DNA of 64,000 nt, taken from the NCBI GenBank assembly GCA_015183035.1, contig JACZZP010000006.1:62001-126000 (forward strand), given 5' to 3'. This document shows positions 1 through 12,100 of this stretch, in pieces. The notes beneath the pieces are model-generated. The model was given only the letters and a program-made list of their open reading frames with translations. It was not told where the DNA came from and did no database searches. The stretch's first letter is position 1, and each line of letters starts with the position of its first letter. This DNA comes from Meloidogyne chitwoodi (Eukaryota; Nematoda; Chromadorea; Rhabditida; Meloidogynidae). The position numbers and the translations under genes were made by a program.

Positions 1-1743
1 TATAGGACTAAACGAGTTGTGAGCAGCAAGACTGATCATGATCAGCGTGGACAAGATAATAGCAGAGATGCTAGTACACGCAAGAGGCAAGATGATCGAC
101 AAATACGCAACAAAAGTCCTCACCTAACAAAATCTTCGCATCTAGAAAGAAAACGAGATGAAGACAATGGACGTTTAAAATTGGTATTTATTATATTTTA
201 TAAACGAACAATAATTTTTGAACATTGTTTTATAAAATTTTAGCGTGAAGCCACTGAGACGAAAAAGGAGCGAAAAGAAGTTTTAGGAGATGAATCGGCT
301 CGAAATAAGTGGAATGACAGATCGACTTTTGGAAATCCCCAAGCACAGCAATATGACAGTGGAATAGCGAATGGAGGTTTCGGTAGTGTATCGGGCTTTG
401 GCAACATGGGCTTTTCATATACGGGGTTTTCAAATACACATTTCGCGGATTCAGGGTCTCATAAAAACACTGGAATGGACGAATCTAAGCGGATTGGTAC
501 GCAAGGTATTTTATTTTGTTCATAATATTTTTAATACTTTAGAATTTTCAGTAAAGCCGAGAATTCTCGCTCCAAATAATGGCGGAAAAGACGGTACTGG
601 AGGGTTTCAAGGAATGGCAGCTGCTCCAAAGTTTACTGTTAATGAACTTTCCGCAGAATCAATTAAGCGAGGTTTTTAATACATTTTTAGATTTTTAAAT
701 ATAAATTTTAAAGAATATCCTATGAAAGGCGCAAATCAAAGAGTATGGCAATATATTTTTTAAACTTTACTTATTCAACTGTTTATATAACTGCAGCGAT
801 TATTGTCAAATCGTGGTGGTTTTGGAATGAAACGTCAACATGCTGGTATCAGAGGCGGAGCCACATTTATTGGGTCAGTTCACATATCATCCGAACAATT
901 CGAGCTGCTGTTATTTTTTACAATTTTTCGCCCCGTTGGCGTATTTTTATGCTACTAATTATGATTTTGTAGTGCAACAAGAATACAACAACAGAAACAT
1001 GGTCGGACATTCGGTAATTTACATTTAAACCTTTCCGTTATCAAAAATTTTAGATGGATTCAATCCCACTGCGAAAATGATTCAACCAATTGAACAGGTA
1101 GAAAGGAGTAAACTTGAAACTGAACAGGCTCTTGTGCCTCGTGGACGGAATTATTTCATTGTAACTTTATTCCGAATTTCAAAAAATATTAAAAAAAATT
1201 AGCATGATCACCGTGATGCAAAGTTTGGTACTCAACGTAATCTGATGAGTAACGTTCGCTTCGGACATGGTTTGCTGTATTACTTCTAGCATTTACTCAA
1301 TAATTTTTTAGAAAGAAAACCTCCCGTTGGTTGGCGCAATTTTGGGAATGAAGAAGAGACTGTTGACAAGGTTGAAGAATTTTAAAATTTATTTACTTTA
1401 ATTACTATTATAGCTCAACTTTTCTACCCAAACCTATGGGCGAGGTGCTGCTACCCAAGCCTATGGACGAGGTGCTGGTGTCGGATGGTCAGCTCGTGGA
1501 GGCTTTGCCAAATTTGGCGGTTTGCGCTCCAAGGCTGATGAAGATTTAATATGGAAGCATGACAAATACGTAGAAGTATCGCAAGACGAAGCCAATACAA
1601 AATTGGAATTGGTAGACGAAGTCGGTGCCGAGTCGCAACAAGAAATTTTTAAAATGACACAACCACAAGAGGGTGAAAGCCGTCATCGATACCAAGAAGA
1701 ATGTTTGGATTATGAAGTTGAAGAGCTTGCTGTTTACGATTGA
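1..1743 (+). CDS. 3' part of RG-rich protein with Barentsz/CASC3-like C-terminus (partial)
   Basis: The 5' end lies outside the window; the reading frame is open from base 1. I can chain exons in phase (about 1-180, 244-504, 551-671, 717-750, 801-877, 983-1002, 1054-1161, 1204-1268, 1312-1369, 1413-1743) using TTTTAG/TTTCAG acceptors and GT donors. The product is rich in K/E/R/D at first, then in G/F/N, then carries two YGRGA repeats. Near the end it reads LVPRGRNYFIHDHRD, and about 80 residues later DLIWKHDKYVEVSQDEA, before a TGA-terminated acidic tail. A P-R-x-x-x-(F/Y)F-x-HD-x-R block followed by W-x-HD-(K/R)-(F/Y)-x-E is the layout of the Barentsz/MLN51 (CASC3) EJC-binding motif, so a role in mRNP or exon-junction biology is inferred. 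The gap between the two halves is longer than I would expect. The exons are sure; the family is moderate. Confidence 0.6.
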
Positions 1744-2087
1744 AAAGACAAATGTTTATTTATGTGAGATAGGTTAGTTTAACAAATGTAATTGGACGAT
1801 TTTCTTATTCTCGTTAATTTTATTGAATTGTGTCCAGAGTTTGTTTAACAACTATTTCTCTATACCTTTCCATTTTTCATATTATTGTAGATTAAATTCC
1901 ATTATTTTAAGTAAATTTGATATTCGATAAATTTCCAAACATTTCAGTTAATTTTTTTAAGAGTTTTAATTAGATAATTCAAAATAAATTTGGCAAATTT
2001 ATTATCCAAGAAATTGTAGGGAAAATGTAGAAATAAGGAATTGGAAGAAGTATTTTTTATTTATTTTTATTAATCTAAATTATACGT
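1744..2087. other. Intergenic spacer between convergent genes
   Basis: These 344 bases lie between two stop codons facing each other and must hold both 3' UTRs. The DNA is AT-rich, with an AATAAA-type run near 1982. I see no further coding potential or repeat. Confidence 0.6.
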
Positions 2088-5000
2088 CTACGGAATAGAA
2101 ATTCCTATTTGATCTAGTGGTGCTGGGGGAGGTAAAACAAACGAAACTTGTAATGATGTCCCCTGCTTTTGTAATCGATTTTGCATTTCATTTGTAAAAT
2201 GTTTTTGGTTTTGTTGTTGATTGTTTAGTTTTGACAATAAAGGCAGTGTTGGTTGTATGAGTGGAGGATGTTGTTGATTTTGTAACAATGCATTTGATGA
2301 AATTACGGATGGAACTGTTACCCTTGATCCTGCGCTGAATTGTGCTATAGTAGGCGCTTTTAGAGTTGATATAGGTAGCAATGCAGCAGCAGATGATGGA
2401 ATAATTTGAAGTGCAGGGTGAGCTCCAGTTGATTGCGTAAATAAAAACTGTTGCTCGGGGGTAATTGGAAGAGTCCAGCTAAAATATTTTTCAATTTTCC
2501 AAGGGTTTTTGCTTTTCGTAAAATTTATTACCTAAATTTATTTTCATATTGAAACCTTCTCTCAGGATTACTTTCACGTGCATTTTGCCAGCACATTCTT
2601 CTTTGTTCAGGCGGTAATGATGTCGCTGATCTTTTAAATTGCCTTCCTACAATATTATTATTATAATCATCGCCTAAATCTGTTTGTAATGCAGTGTCAA
2701 CTCTATGTTGAGGCTTTTTTTGTTTCAAATGAAAATTGAATTGTTGATCTTTGACTCTTTTTTGTTGTTGCTGTTGGTGAGTCTGATCTCGAAGACGCCG
2801 ACACTTTCTGCAAACCTAAAAAATTATTTTGATTTAAAAATTAAAAATTTAATTTTTACTTGGTGTTGTTCTTGTGGTGTCGGTTGCGAGTCTTCGTCAT
2901 CAGCAGTACCAGTTCCACTTCGTAAGATTAGCCCACTACGAGAAACATGAGTATTTTGATCCAATTCATTCTCTGAACAACTTGTAGTTGTTGTTGCTGC
3001 TCCACCAAGCTCGTCACAATCGCTGCTGATAGCTGTAGTATTTTCAACAGCAGTAGTAGTGATTGAAAAACTTTGTATAGATTGTGCCATAGCAGACATT
3101 GTAGCCTCCTCGCTTGTAGTCGTTACGGACAACTATTTAATATAAAAAATATTAAATTTCTGAGAAATAAAAATTCAACCTTTTCATCAACAAAATCACT
3201 TTGCCTTCTCTCATTATTTCTATCAAATTGCTGCAATTGTTTATGCTGATCAAAACTTTCGTCAATCTGTAGAAAATTTACTTGTGTCATTTTTTCCGCA
3301 GTTTTTAGTGTTTGACAACAAAATTCTGTTGTTGATGTCAATTTATCAGCTTTAATAATTAAATTCCCATTAATAGCCTCACTAGTTGCGCAAATAGGGA
3401 GAAAGGGGATAGGAAATATTGACAATTCCGGAATCAAAACTGATTGAAGCATATCGAGTAATTTATCATAGTTTGGCTAAAATGATAACAGAAATTACCC
3501 AGAAGATAAAAAATAGTAATTAACCTCATCGCCAAAATTAATTTCACGGCAATAGCGAATAAATTTAGCCATACAAGGACAAAATTCTTCCCAACATGTT
3601 TGTTCCTTTAATTGCCTTATTCGCTGACTCGCTTGATGTCTAGTAGTCGCATTTCGTTTTGAAATATTCTTAATTTTATTTTCGTTAAATTAGAAATTTA
3701 AATTTGAGTTTAAACCTTCCATGGTAAATGTCCATTGATGAGTTCTATAAGCACATAAGCTAGACTCTCAAGGTCATCACGTCGACTCAATTCAATGTTT
3801 CTATGACTGTTCAAACTGGCATATTTCGCTGTTCCAATGAAGCTACGACCACGGCGGAAAGGAATATGCGTTAATGTTCTATTTTCACTTTCACGAAAGC
3901 TATGTTTAAAGAATTAGATAATAAATACTAGAGGCATAAAAAATATTTACCGATATCTACGCGCCAATCCAAAGTCAATTAAATAAAGGGTGCTTTCTTT
4001 GCCCGGAGGCAAACCCATTAGAAAATTTTCTTTAAAAAATAAATTTATAAAAAAAATCAAAATTTAATTACCTGGTTTAACATCTCGGTGGATAAACCCA
4101 CGTTGATGTAAATGTCTAATTCTTTGGATCATCTGTTCCCCAAGTGACACAATTGTCTGAAACAATGAAATAATTTTATAAAAATATTAAAAATACTTGT
4201 CTAGCAAATCTTCGGTTGCAAAATGCAAATAATGAGGCGACTGGCGCGCCTAGAAGTTCCATGACCATAATCTTAATTTAAAAAAATCAGATACATTAAA
4301 AAATTATTTACATTGTGCCCAAACTCGTGATCATAACAATAAACCTGTGGGAAGCCTTCAACCTTTCCGTTTCCATCTTCATAGAGAACAGATTTGTAAA
4401 CCTATTTGGGAATCGATTTTAAAAAATTAAAATCTATATTGTTCACCAAATATTCATAACGTAAATGATTATCACGACAGGCTGTTCAAAAATTAAAAAT
4501 AAATAAAAATAATTTTAGTTATGTATACCTCCATCAAATTTAACCGCAACCCTTTGCTTTTTTATTCCAGGACTGTGCAGATCTTCTGCTGCAAAAATTT
4601 CACCATAAGAACCAGAAGCAATGCTTTGCATAATTCGAAAACGATTATTAACAAGTAAACCAATTTTATTTTTAATCATTGCAGCCTGTTCCCATCCTAA
4701 ACAGAAAAATAGTCTGAAATAATTAAGTAAAAAGAACCTGTAACAGCGGTTGTCCAACAATCTCCGGCACCTTCAACTAAACCGTTAATATTTTCATTGA
4801 TGACGGATGGAGGTCGACACTTTATATTCGGTGTAGGCATAAACTGTTGTTGTTGTTGGTGAAGAGTTGGAATAATTGGATGTGAGACTTTATGTAATAA
4901 AGCATTTGATGGTTGCAAAAATGAATGTGTAGAGTGTGGTAAAAAAGTTGGTTGTGCAACTGCTACGTGCGGAATTTGCTGTACAAATCCTGTTGTTGAA

Positions 5001-5475
5001 GCTGAAGGTGGTTGAAGAAAGATATTTGTTGGCGGAGGTGGTAGTGGTGGTTGTTGATGAAATGAATGTTGTACATGAACACATTCATTAACCCCCTATA
5101 ACAACCTATTTTTAAAAACAAATTTTGAATTAAAAAAACCAAAAATGCATGAGGATTTGATCCATTCGAATGATTATGTTGACCAGGTTGAAAAAAATTT
5201 GCAGGAAGAAAAGGTGTTGTAAAAGCAGTTGAACCTGTTTGACAAGGATGTTGATCAGGCCTCAATGATATCAAATGAAGTTGTTGATGTTGATTTAATG
5301 TAGAAGACACGGACGTATTTCGATGTCCGCTTGGCACAATCTGAACAAAAGCCGAACGTTCTAAATTAAGTTGCGGGGGAGTCGGCATTTGTAAATGCGC
5401 CATTGAAGCAGAAGATTGTGGTAATTGACATGTGTGAAAATTATTAGATGAATTAGTTAAATTAGGTTGATGCAT
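2088..5475 (-). CDS. CK1-superfamily serine/threonine protein kinase with Q/P-rich termini
   Basis: Multi-exon gene starting at the ATG at 5475 and ending TAG at 2088. The first roughly 240 residues are low-complexity, rich in Q/N/S/P/H. The kinase domain runs from about 4680 down to 3500: a nucleotide loop reading ASGSYGEIF, the ATP lysine in VAVKFD, then LLGAPVASLFAFCNRRF, HRDVKPGNFL, DFGLARRY, and SFIGTAKYASLNSH...SRRDDLES. The last two blocks are hallmarks of the casein kinase 1 group, which includes the TTBK-like and worm-expanded families. The C-terminal half is again low-complexity (T/S/E and Q-rich). The catalytic residues K, D (HRD) and D (DFG) are present. The first glycine of the GxGxxG loop reads as Ala, which many kinases tolerate. 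The subfamily within CK1 cannot be set by eye. The function is predicted Ser/Thr phosphorylation; the substrate is unknown. Confidence 0.88.
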
Positions 5476-6172
5476 TTAATATAATTAGCTAAATAATTAA
5501 AAAAATAAAAATTATAATAAAAATAATTAATTTAGAGTTTTAACATAATTCAATAAAAATAAATAAAAATGTTCAATAAATAAACAAAATTTGATGTTTT
5601 GCAATAAAAGAGAAGGAAAAAGAGGTACAGCCGGTAACGAAAGTTTGCACAAAGTTAGTACCAGCTCAAAACAAAAGAAGTGCTAAGGCGTTCTCTCTCA
5701 TCGGACAATTGGCACCATTAAACTGAGTCCATACAACCTTTGTATATTTCACTAACTCACTTTCTCTTACTTATTTCTCGCACATCGGTGATACTGAAAA
5801 ATAATTTCGCCAAAAATACAATTTAAAAAAGAATTAGTAATGGCCAACAGACCATTCATCAATGTACTTTTCGTCAAGGGATAAAATGACAGCAAGGGAA
5901 AATCGACAAAATGTCAGTAATGGAGATGTGACAAAATGTCAGTAATTGAGATGTGACAAAATGTCAAAAATGGAGATGTGACAAAATGTCAATATGGGAG
6001 ATGTGACAAAATGCCAGTAAGGGAGATGTGACAAAATAACAGTTAGGAAAATTGACAAAATGCCAATAAGGTAGGCAAACTTTCCTGTTTCAAACCATGA
6101 TGAAATTATAAAAACAGAAAATAAGTGTTTATTTTACTAGTTATATAATATTACTATTCATTAGTATTTTAA
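5476..6172. other. Intergenic region upstream of the CK1-like gene and downstream of unc-89
   Basis: About 700 bases between the start of the CK1-like gene and the stop of the unc-89 kinase unit. Its main content is a tandem repeat (separate entry). A slightly GC-richer stretch near 5620-5780, with CTCTCTCATC and CTCACTTTCTCTT pyrimidine tracts, could belong to the kinase promoter, but no clear element can be assigned. Confidence 0.5.
5879..6071. repeat. Minisatellite, about 25-bp unit containing GACAAAATGTC
   Basis: Seven or so degenerate copies of a unit reading roughly GTGACAAAATGTCAGTAATGG (split here by variation to GACAAAATGCC and GACAAAATAAC). The core GACAAAATGTC is almost a palindrome. 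Related AAAATGTC runs occur at 44700, 57030-57115, 57757-57815 and 58070-58100. Confidence 0.85.
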
Positions 6173-9100
6173 CTAACATTCAGCCGAAACAATTCTCTGA
6201 TTTGGTATAATATCATTATTATTTTGTAAGGTAGGTTTTTTTAATTCAGAGCCTCGCGGCCTTTGTTTTTGATTAAATCCACCTCCATTTTCATCTTTTT
6301 CTCTTCCCCCTGCCCCATTCCATGCAAACTGGCATTGGTGGTGGAGACGACGTTTTGCTGTACGTATAAGTCTATATGAACCGTATTTAATATTTTCACG
6401 TCGGCGAACCATTGTTTGATCTGATGCTAACCAACGATGGTTAAGTGCTTCATCAGTACGCATTCTACGCCTGTTTAATTTAAAAAAATATATATAAAAT
6501 GGTAAATAATTTTATACGATGGTTGCTTTTTCAAAGCCCAGAAAACAAAGCGAAGTGCCTCTTCACTAGCCTGCACTGGAATCTAAAAAAAATAAAAATA
6601 CAACTGTATTTTTGTAAAAACTATACAAGATTAGGATCACAACGTTGTTCTAGAACATTATGGCGTATCTCCTGTGGTGAGTCTGTTTCATCTGCAAATG
6701 GGTGAAAACCGGCAAGTCTGTAAATTTAATAAAAAATAAAAAAAAAGTAACGAAAAACTTACAGGCAAAAAGTGATTAGTCCAACACCCCACATATCATT
6801 TTGTTGATTACCCAATTGATAATTATCGTATTGTTCATTATTTTTTGCTGATGAGCCATTTTTTAATTCGCTATTATTCTTTTTTGAAGTTAAAAATAAA
6901 ATTTCTGGAGCTGTCCATTCTTCAAGTATTTGTCCATCACCTGCTGTTCCATTGCGTGAACCAATAGAACGAGTTCTTCCAAAATCGATTAATTTAACAT
7001 GCCAAGCTCGTTTAGTAGTAAACATTACATTAGTTGGCTCAACATCGCCATGAACAAATCTTTAATATTTTTTATGAGAAACATTCTAATTTTAAAACTT
7101 TTCTACCCGCAAAAATGAATCCATCGAAGAGCACCAACAATTTGACGAACAACAAAAGCAATTTGTTCCTAAAACGAATAAGTACTAATATAAGGGTCTA
7201 TGAGGCTGTGAAAACAATTAAATTGAAAAAGAAACCTCAGAATATGTCTCAAGTCTCACAAATCTCTGAAAAAGATCCTCATAAAGACGTTCCATAAAAA
7301 GAAGTTGGAAAGAATTATCTGAACAGTAAGCTGCAAGAAGTTGGACAATATTTTCATGCTGACACTCCGCTAAAGTTTCGTATTCAGTCAATGCAGCTTT
7401 CATACGCTCTGCTGGTGTTGCAAACATTAAAGAGCCATGAGTTGGAGAGGCTCGTATTTTAACTTAAGAAAAATTTTTTTTAACTCATATGTTATTATAT
7501 GTGCGAATTTGATATTAATTTTGGTACCAATGGATAGAGCAACCCCGACTTCCTATATGAAGATTGAAAAATGATTTTGAACCGAGTTATAGCCGTTCAA
7601 AGTTTCAGTCTTTGGGAGCACTAGAGTAAAGAGAAGAGGAAAAAGAAGAGAGAGGACAAGGCAGACCCTTTTATAACCTCTAATGCTTTTGACCATTTTT
7701 AAACATTTCACGCTGCCTACCCTTTTTTCCTTCTCTTCTTTTAAATTGAAAACGGATGGCTGACTGCCTACCTTCTCTCCGACGTTAACCTCACTATTTT
7801 CTTATAAGGAAGCAAAGAGAAAAAAGAGAAAGAAAAAGTAAAGAGAGACAAGAGGAAAAGTCGCTCTCTTCTTTTCTTTCTTTTTACCCAATACTCTAGC
7901 GCTCCCAAAGACTGAAACTTTGAACGGCTATAACTCGGTTCAAAGTCATTTTGCAAACTTCACAATAGGAAGTCGGGGTTGCTCTATCCATTGATATCAA
8001 AATTAATATCAAATTCGCACATACAGTAAACAATGTTCCCTTGTCAGTTAGAATTAAATAAAAAATATACCTATACAATGTGAACCTGTTTTTGAGTCGA
8101 TAGCATAGCGTATAACGCTATATTGGCCACGGAAAAGTTCTGACTCCAACTATAAAATATTTATAAAATTAAAAAAAAATAAAATAAAAAACCTGAAATC
8201 GTTTGAGTGGATCTTCACTAGTATTTAATTGTATTTTTTTCGAAAATCCGTTGCCATTAGTTAAACTATCTTTTTTTGAATTTTCATCATTTTGTATTTC
8301 ATTTACTTCTTCGTCTTCATCCTCTTCCCTCTCGGCTAATTCTTCCTGAATTTCGCTAAGACCGGCACCTTTACTTTTTTGTGGCATAATAACAACAGTG
8401 AAACGACGACCTTCTTTGCGTAATACGTCCAAATTAAATTTTGGAACACCTAAAAATAAAAAATATAAATTTATTTTATTAAAAATCACCTCTAGGATGT
8501 GTTCTAATAATTCTTGAATGTATTGAATGTTCTCCCCAGCCAAATTCATTTTTAGCGGTCACTCGGAATTGATAAATGCCCTGAGGCTAAATTTTAAATT
8601 TAAAGGTTTTTTAAACAAATTTTTATATTCAAACCAATAAATGCTTAATAACAACGGCTTCTTCTTCAACACAATTACTTAAACATGTCCAAGCTGCAAA
8701 TGCATCACGTTCTCCAGCTGGTCTGCATTCTATTCGGTAAGTTGTTCCGTTTAGCTGAAATATTTTATTTAAATTTAAAAAAAAAAAAGTAAAAAAACCG
8801 TAACAGGCAGCTTTTCCGGTGGTTCCCAACAAACAAAAACTTCAGTATCCGCAGACAATTCAACTTCGGGACGTGAAGGACGATTTGGAGGTTCTTTTTA
8901 GAAAAAATAGTTGTAAAAAATATTTTTTACCTCCACCAATACATTTACAAACACATTTATCTCGCCCTAATTCGTTTGAAGCAACACATGAATATTCTCC
9001 AGTGTCTACTCCAGGTAGTGGATTTAAGATAGTTAGCCTAGAAAAATTAAAAAAATTTAAAAATAAAAAATTTAAAAAATTACCTCCATAAATTATTCCC

Positions 9101-12100
9101 CAAACGTGTAATTTTGTGTCTACCATCCTCACAAAGCGCACTCTCATGATGAAAAAATGTAACTTCAGGCAAAGGATTTCCTATAAAAATAAGAATTGTA
9201 AAATTAATTTTTTTAATAAAATTACCGATAATTTGACATTCCATATATACACAAGTCGAATTTTCAGAAAAATAACCGTCACGAAGCCGGGAGCGAAAGA
9301 CTGGGGCAAATTCTTTAAAAATAATAAAATTTTTACTTTAAAAAAATTCTTACTTCGTTCACCACCATTTTGTGTATTTTCTGAAATATTTTCTCCTCGG
9401 CCTTCATTCCCATTGAATATTCGACGTTGTGCCCCTTCATGTGATAAAAGTAAACCTTCAAGAACGTTATCTACAGATTTTGCTACAAGCGGTTCTTCTA
9501 AAAAAATTTAAAAAAAAATTATTTTTATTTTAACCTCGTATTAAATCGGTATATCTACGTCTCTCTCTAACAGTTACATCAGTATTTCTTGCTCCAAGTT
9601 CTCCTGAAAAGACATAAGCAGCAGAATCTCCCCAAATACCGCGTCGATAATCTCTAACTCTAGCATTAAAACGTGCCCCAAAAGTTGGAACTAATAAAGT
9701 TTCTGGCCCAATTTGATAATTTGATTCCCAAGCAAAATCTTCATCACAAGATGGTTTATTAATGTTTTTGGGTGTTTGTAAACTTTTTACTTCACGTTCA
9801 TATTCGACATAAGCACTATAAGGCCTATAATTTTCTAATTCTTTTTCTTCTTCTTCTTTTAATTTTGGTTTTTGTTCCTTAAAGTTTTTTTAAAAAATTT
9901 TTAATATTTATTTTATTTTTACAGAAATTCGTTGATTTTGGTCCCGTTTAATTCTGTCAACTGCATCCATTAATAAGTCAAATTCAGTGTCAGGAAAGGG
10001 ATGGAAAGATGATGGTTTAGATGACATCATTTTCTGTAAAACATTTTTAATAAAAAAATATTAAAATTTACTTTATTAGTCTGTGAATCACTTGGCGAAA
10101 GACTTTCCCTCTTTGGTACAATTTGAACGCTCATTGTATGTTCCCCACGAGGTGAAAGCTGAACAGGCGATTTTATACCAAAATCGGGAATTTGAAGAGG
10201 AAGATGTTTGCTAGTAAAATGTTGTTCTGATTCATTTAATATTTCTGGTGGGGACGAAATGTCATCTGGAACTTTCTAAAATATAAAAAAAAATAATAAA
10301 GTTCTCTTTGTTTTAATAAATTGTTCAATGACCTCTGATGGAAAAAAATGTTGTTTTTGTTGATTGAGCGGAGGGGGAGATTCGATAAATGCAGGAGAGG
10401 CTAATGGTGTTACCGTGCTAGAGGTGGGACCCTCATGTTCAGCCGTTGTCGTAGTACTTCCTTCCCCATCTGCATCCATTCCATCTATTGGGGTGGTAGT
10501 CCGTCGAGGGATCTTTTTTAAACTAAAGATTAATATTCCCTCAAAATAAATGAGAACACCTGTTTTTGCGGTCGCGGAGTTGTTGTACCTGAGGAATGTT
10601 CACTATTTTGAGTGACAGAACTATTAGAATCGCCACCAGCGCTTTCTTCGGAAATATCAGAAAGAACACGATTGGCAAGCTAAAACAAATAAAATTTATA
10701 AAAAAATTTTATTATAACCTCCTCTTGAATTTGTCGTCGTTCACCTCTTATTAATTTCATAAGTGCAGATTGGGGATTCTTAGAAGGAAAAAAATTATTC
10801 CAAAATAATTTAAAAAAATAGAAAATTACTTTTAAATCTTCTAACTCTAATTCAGTAATTCCAAATTTCTTAGCCAATTCAGCAAGGCATTCTTTTTCTT
10901 CAGCAGTCATTGTAGGCTGTTGTTCTTGTTGTTTAGGCTTCTTTAATGCGGCTGCCGCAGCCATCTAGTATAATATAATAATTTAATCTAATTATAAGAA
11001 CATTAGAGTAAAAGTAAATTCTGGAAATAACAAGTCCTTATAATGAGATTTAACTTTCAAATAATTAAAAATATATAAAAATGCAAACTTCTTCAATTTT
11101 CTTTGAAATTCCTGGAGGTAAAGGTGCAAATTGTGGTGGTCCAGTTTGTTGTTGTTGATGAACTCCAACAGGTGCTGATCGTTCGCCACTTCTACCGCGA
11201 GGAGGCAAAGGTGGGGGTCCCTGACCTTTTCCACGTGGTTGAAATTCTGGTGGCAAATAAAATCCTCCACCATAAGGATCCCATTTCAAATGTTCTTTTT
11301 TAACGCCTGGAGGCAATTGAGAAACAATATAATCAGGAATAGGTGGAGGCTCTGTTGGAAAACGAGGAGATGATTGACTTCGTCTAGTTGGAGGAGGTAT
11401 AGGAAATGATGGTTGTTGCCCTTCTTCTTTACTTTCTCCAAATTTTTGTCTACCAAATGTTGGCGATTCACGCATTGGCAAAGGAGAAAGACCTTTATTA
11501 GTATGTCTTTGAATTCGTTGAGTAAAATGAGGATGTTTTGCTGCTTGTTCTTCAGCTCGAATATGTAAATAATCATAAATAGCTAAAGGTTCTTTTCTAG
11601 AAATTTCAGAAGGTGTTGAAGCTTCAGCTGCAGGTCTTTTACTACTTGCAGTACATAAAGCTCTTGGTGCTTCAACCATTTGTGTCAATTGTTCCGAAGG
11701 AGTTTGTTGTACAAAAACACGGCGTTCTAACCATTGATGACGATATTTAAATTCTCTTAAACAGTCAGTAGAAAGTTTGGCATCATCCAATGAAGGGTCA
11801 GATAACCAATTATGAGTTAATGCCTGTTGAACATTAATACGTCCACTTAATATGTAGAGGAATATTTTAAAAATAATTATTTAAAATTAACTATTGATCT
11901 CGAACCAAAAGTTTTTTGACAAATTCACGAGCATTTGAAGAAATTTGTTGGTTTGACTCCTCAAACTGAAATTCGCCTTTTAAAACATTTTGTAAGGTTT
12001 CTTCATCATTATCACCAAGAAATGGAGATTGACCAAAGAGAAGTACATCTAAATATTAATTTAAAAAAATAAAATTATCAGAAAATATTTACAAGTAAGA

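Noticed and set aside
878..982. Coding extension reading FRPVGVFLCY or the overlapping FAPLAYFYATNYDF frame
   Set aside because: Splicing GG|GTCAGT...GATTTTGTAG joins the flanking exons in phase and removes this segment as an intron.
9116..9511. 131-codon plus-strand ORF opposite the interkinase/Ig region
   Set aside because: Shadow of minus-strand exons with strong UNC-89 Ig signal; crosses their introns with AT-rich translation.
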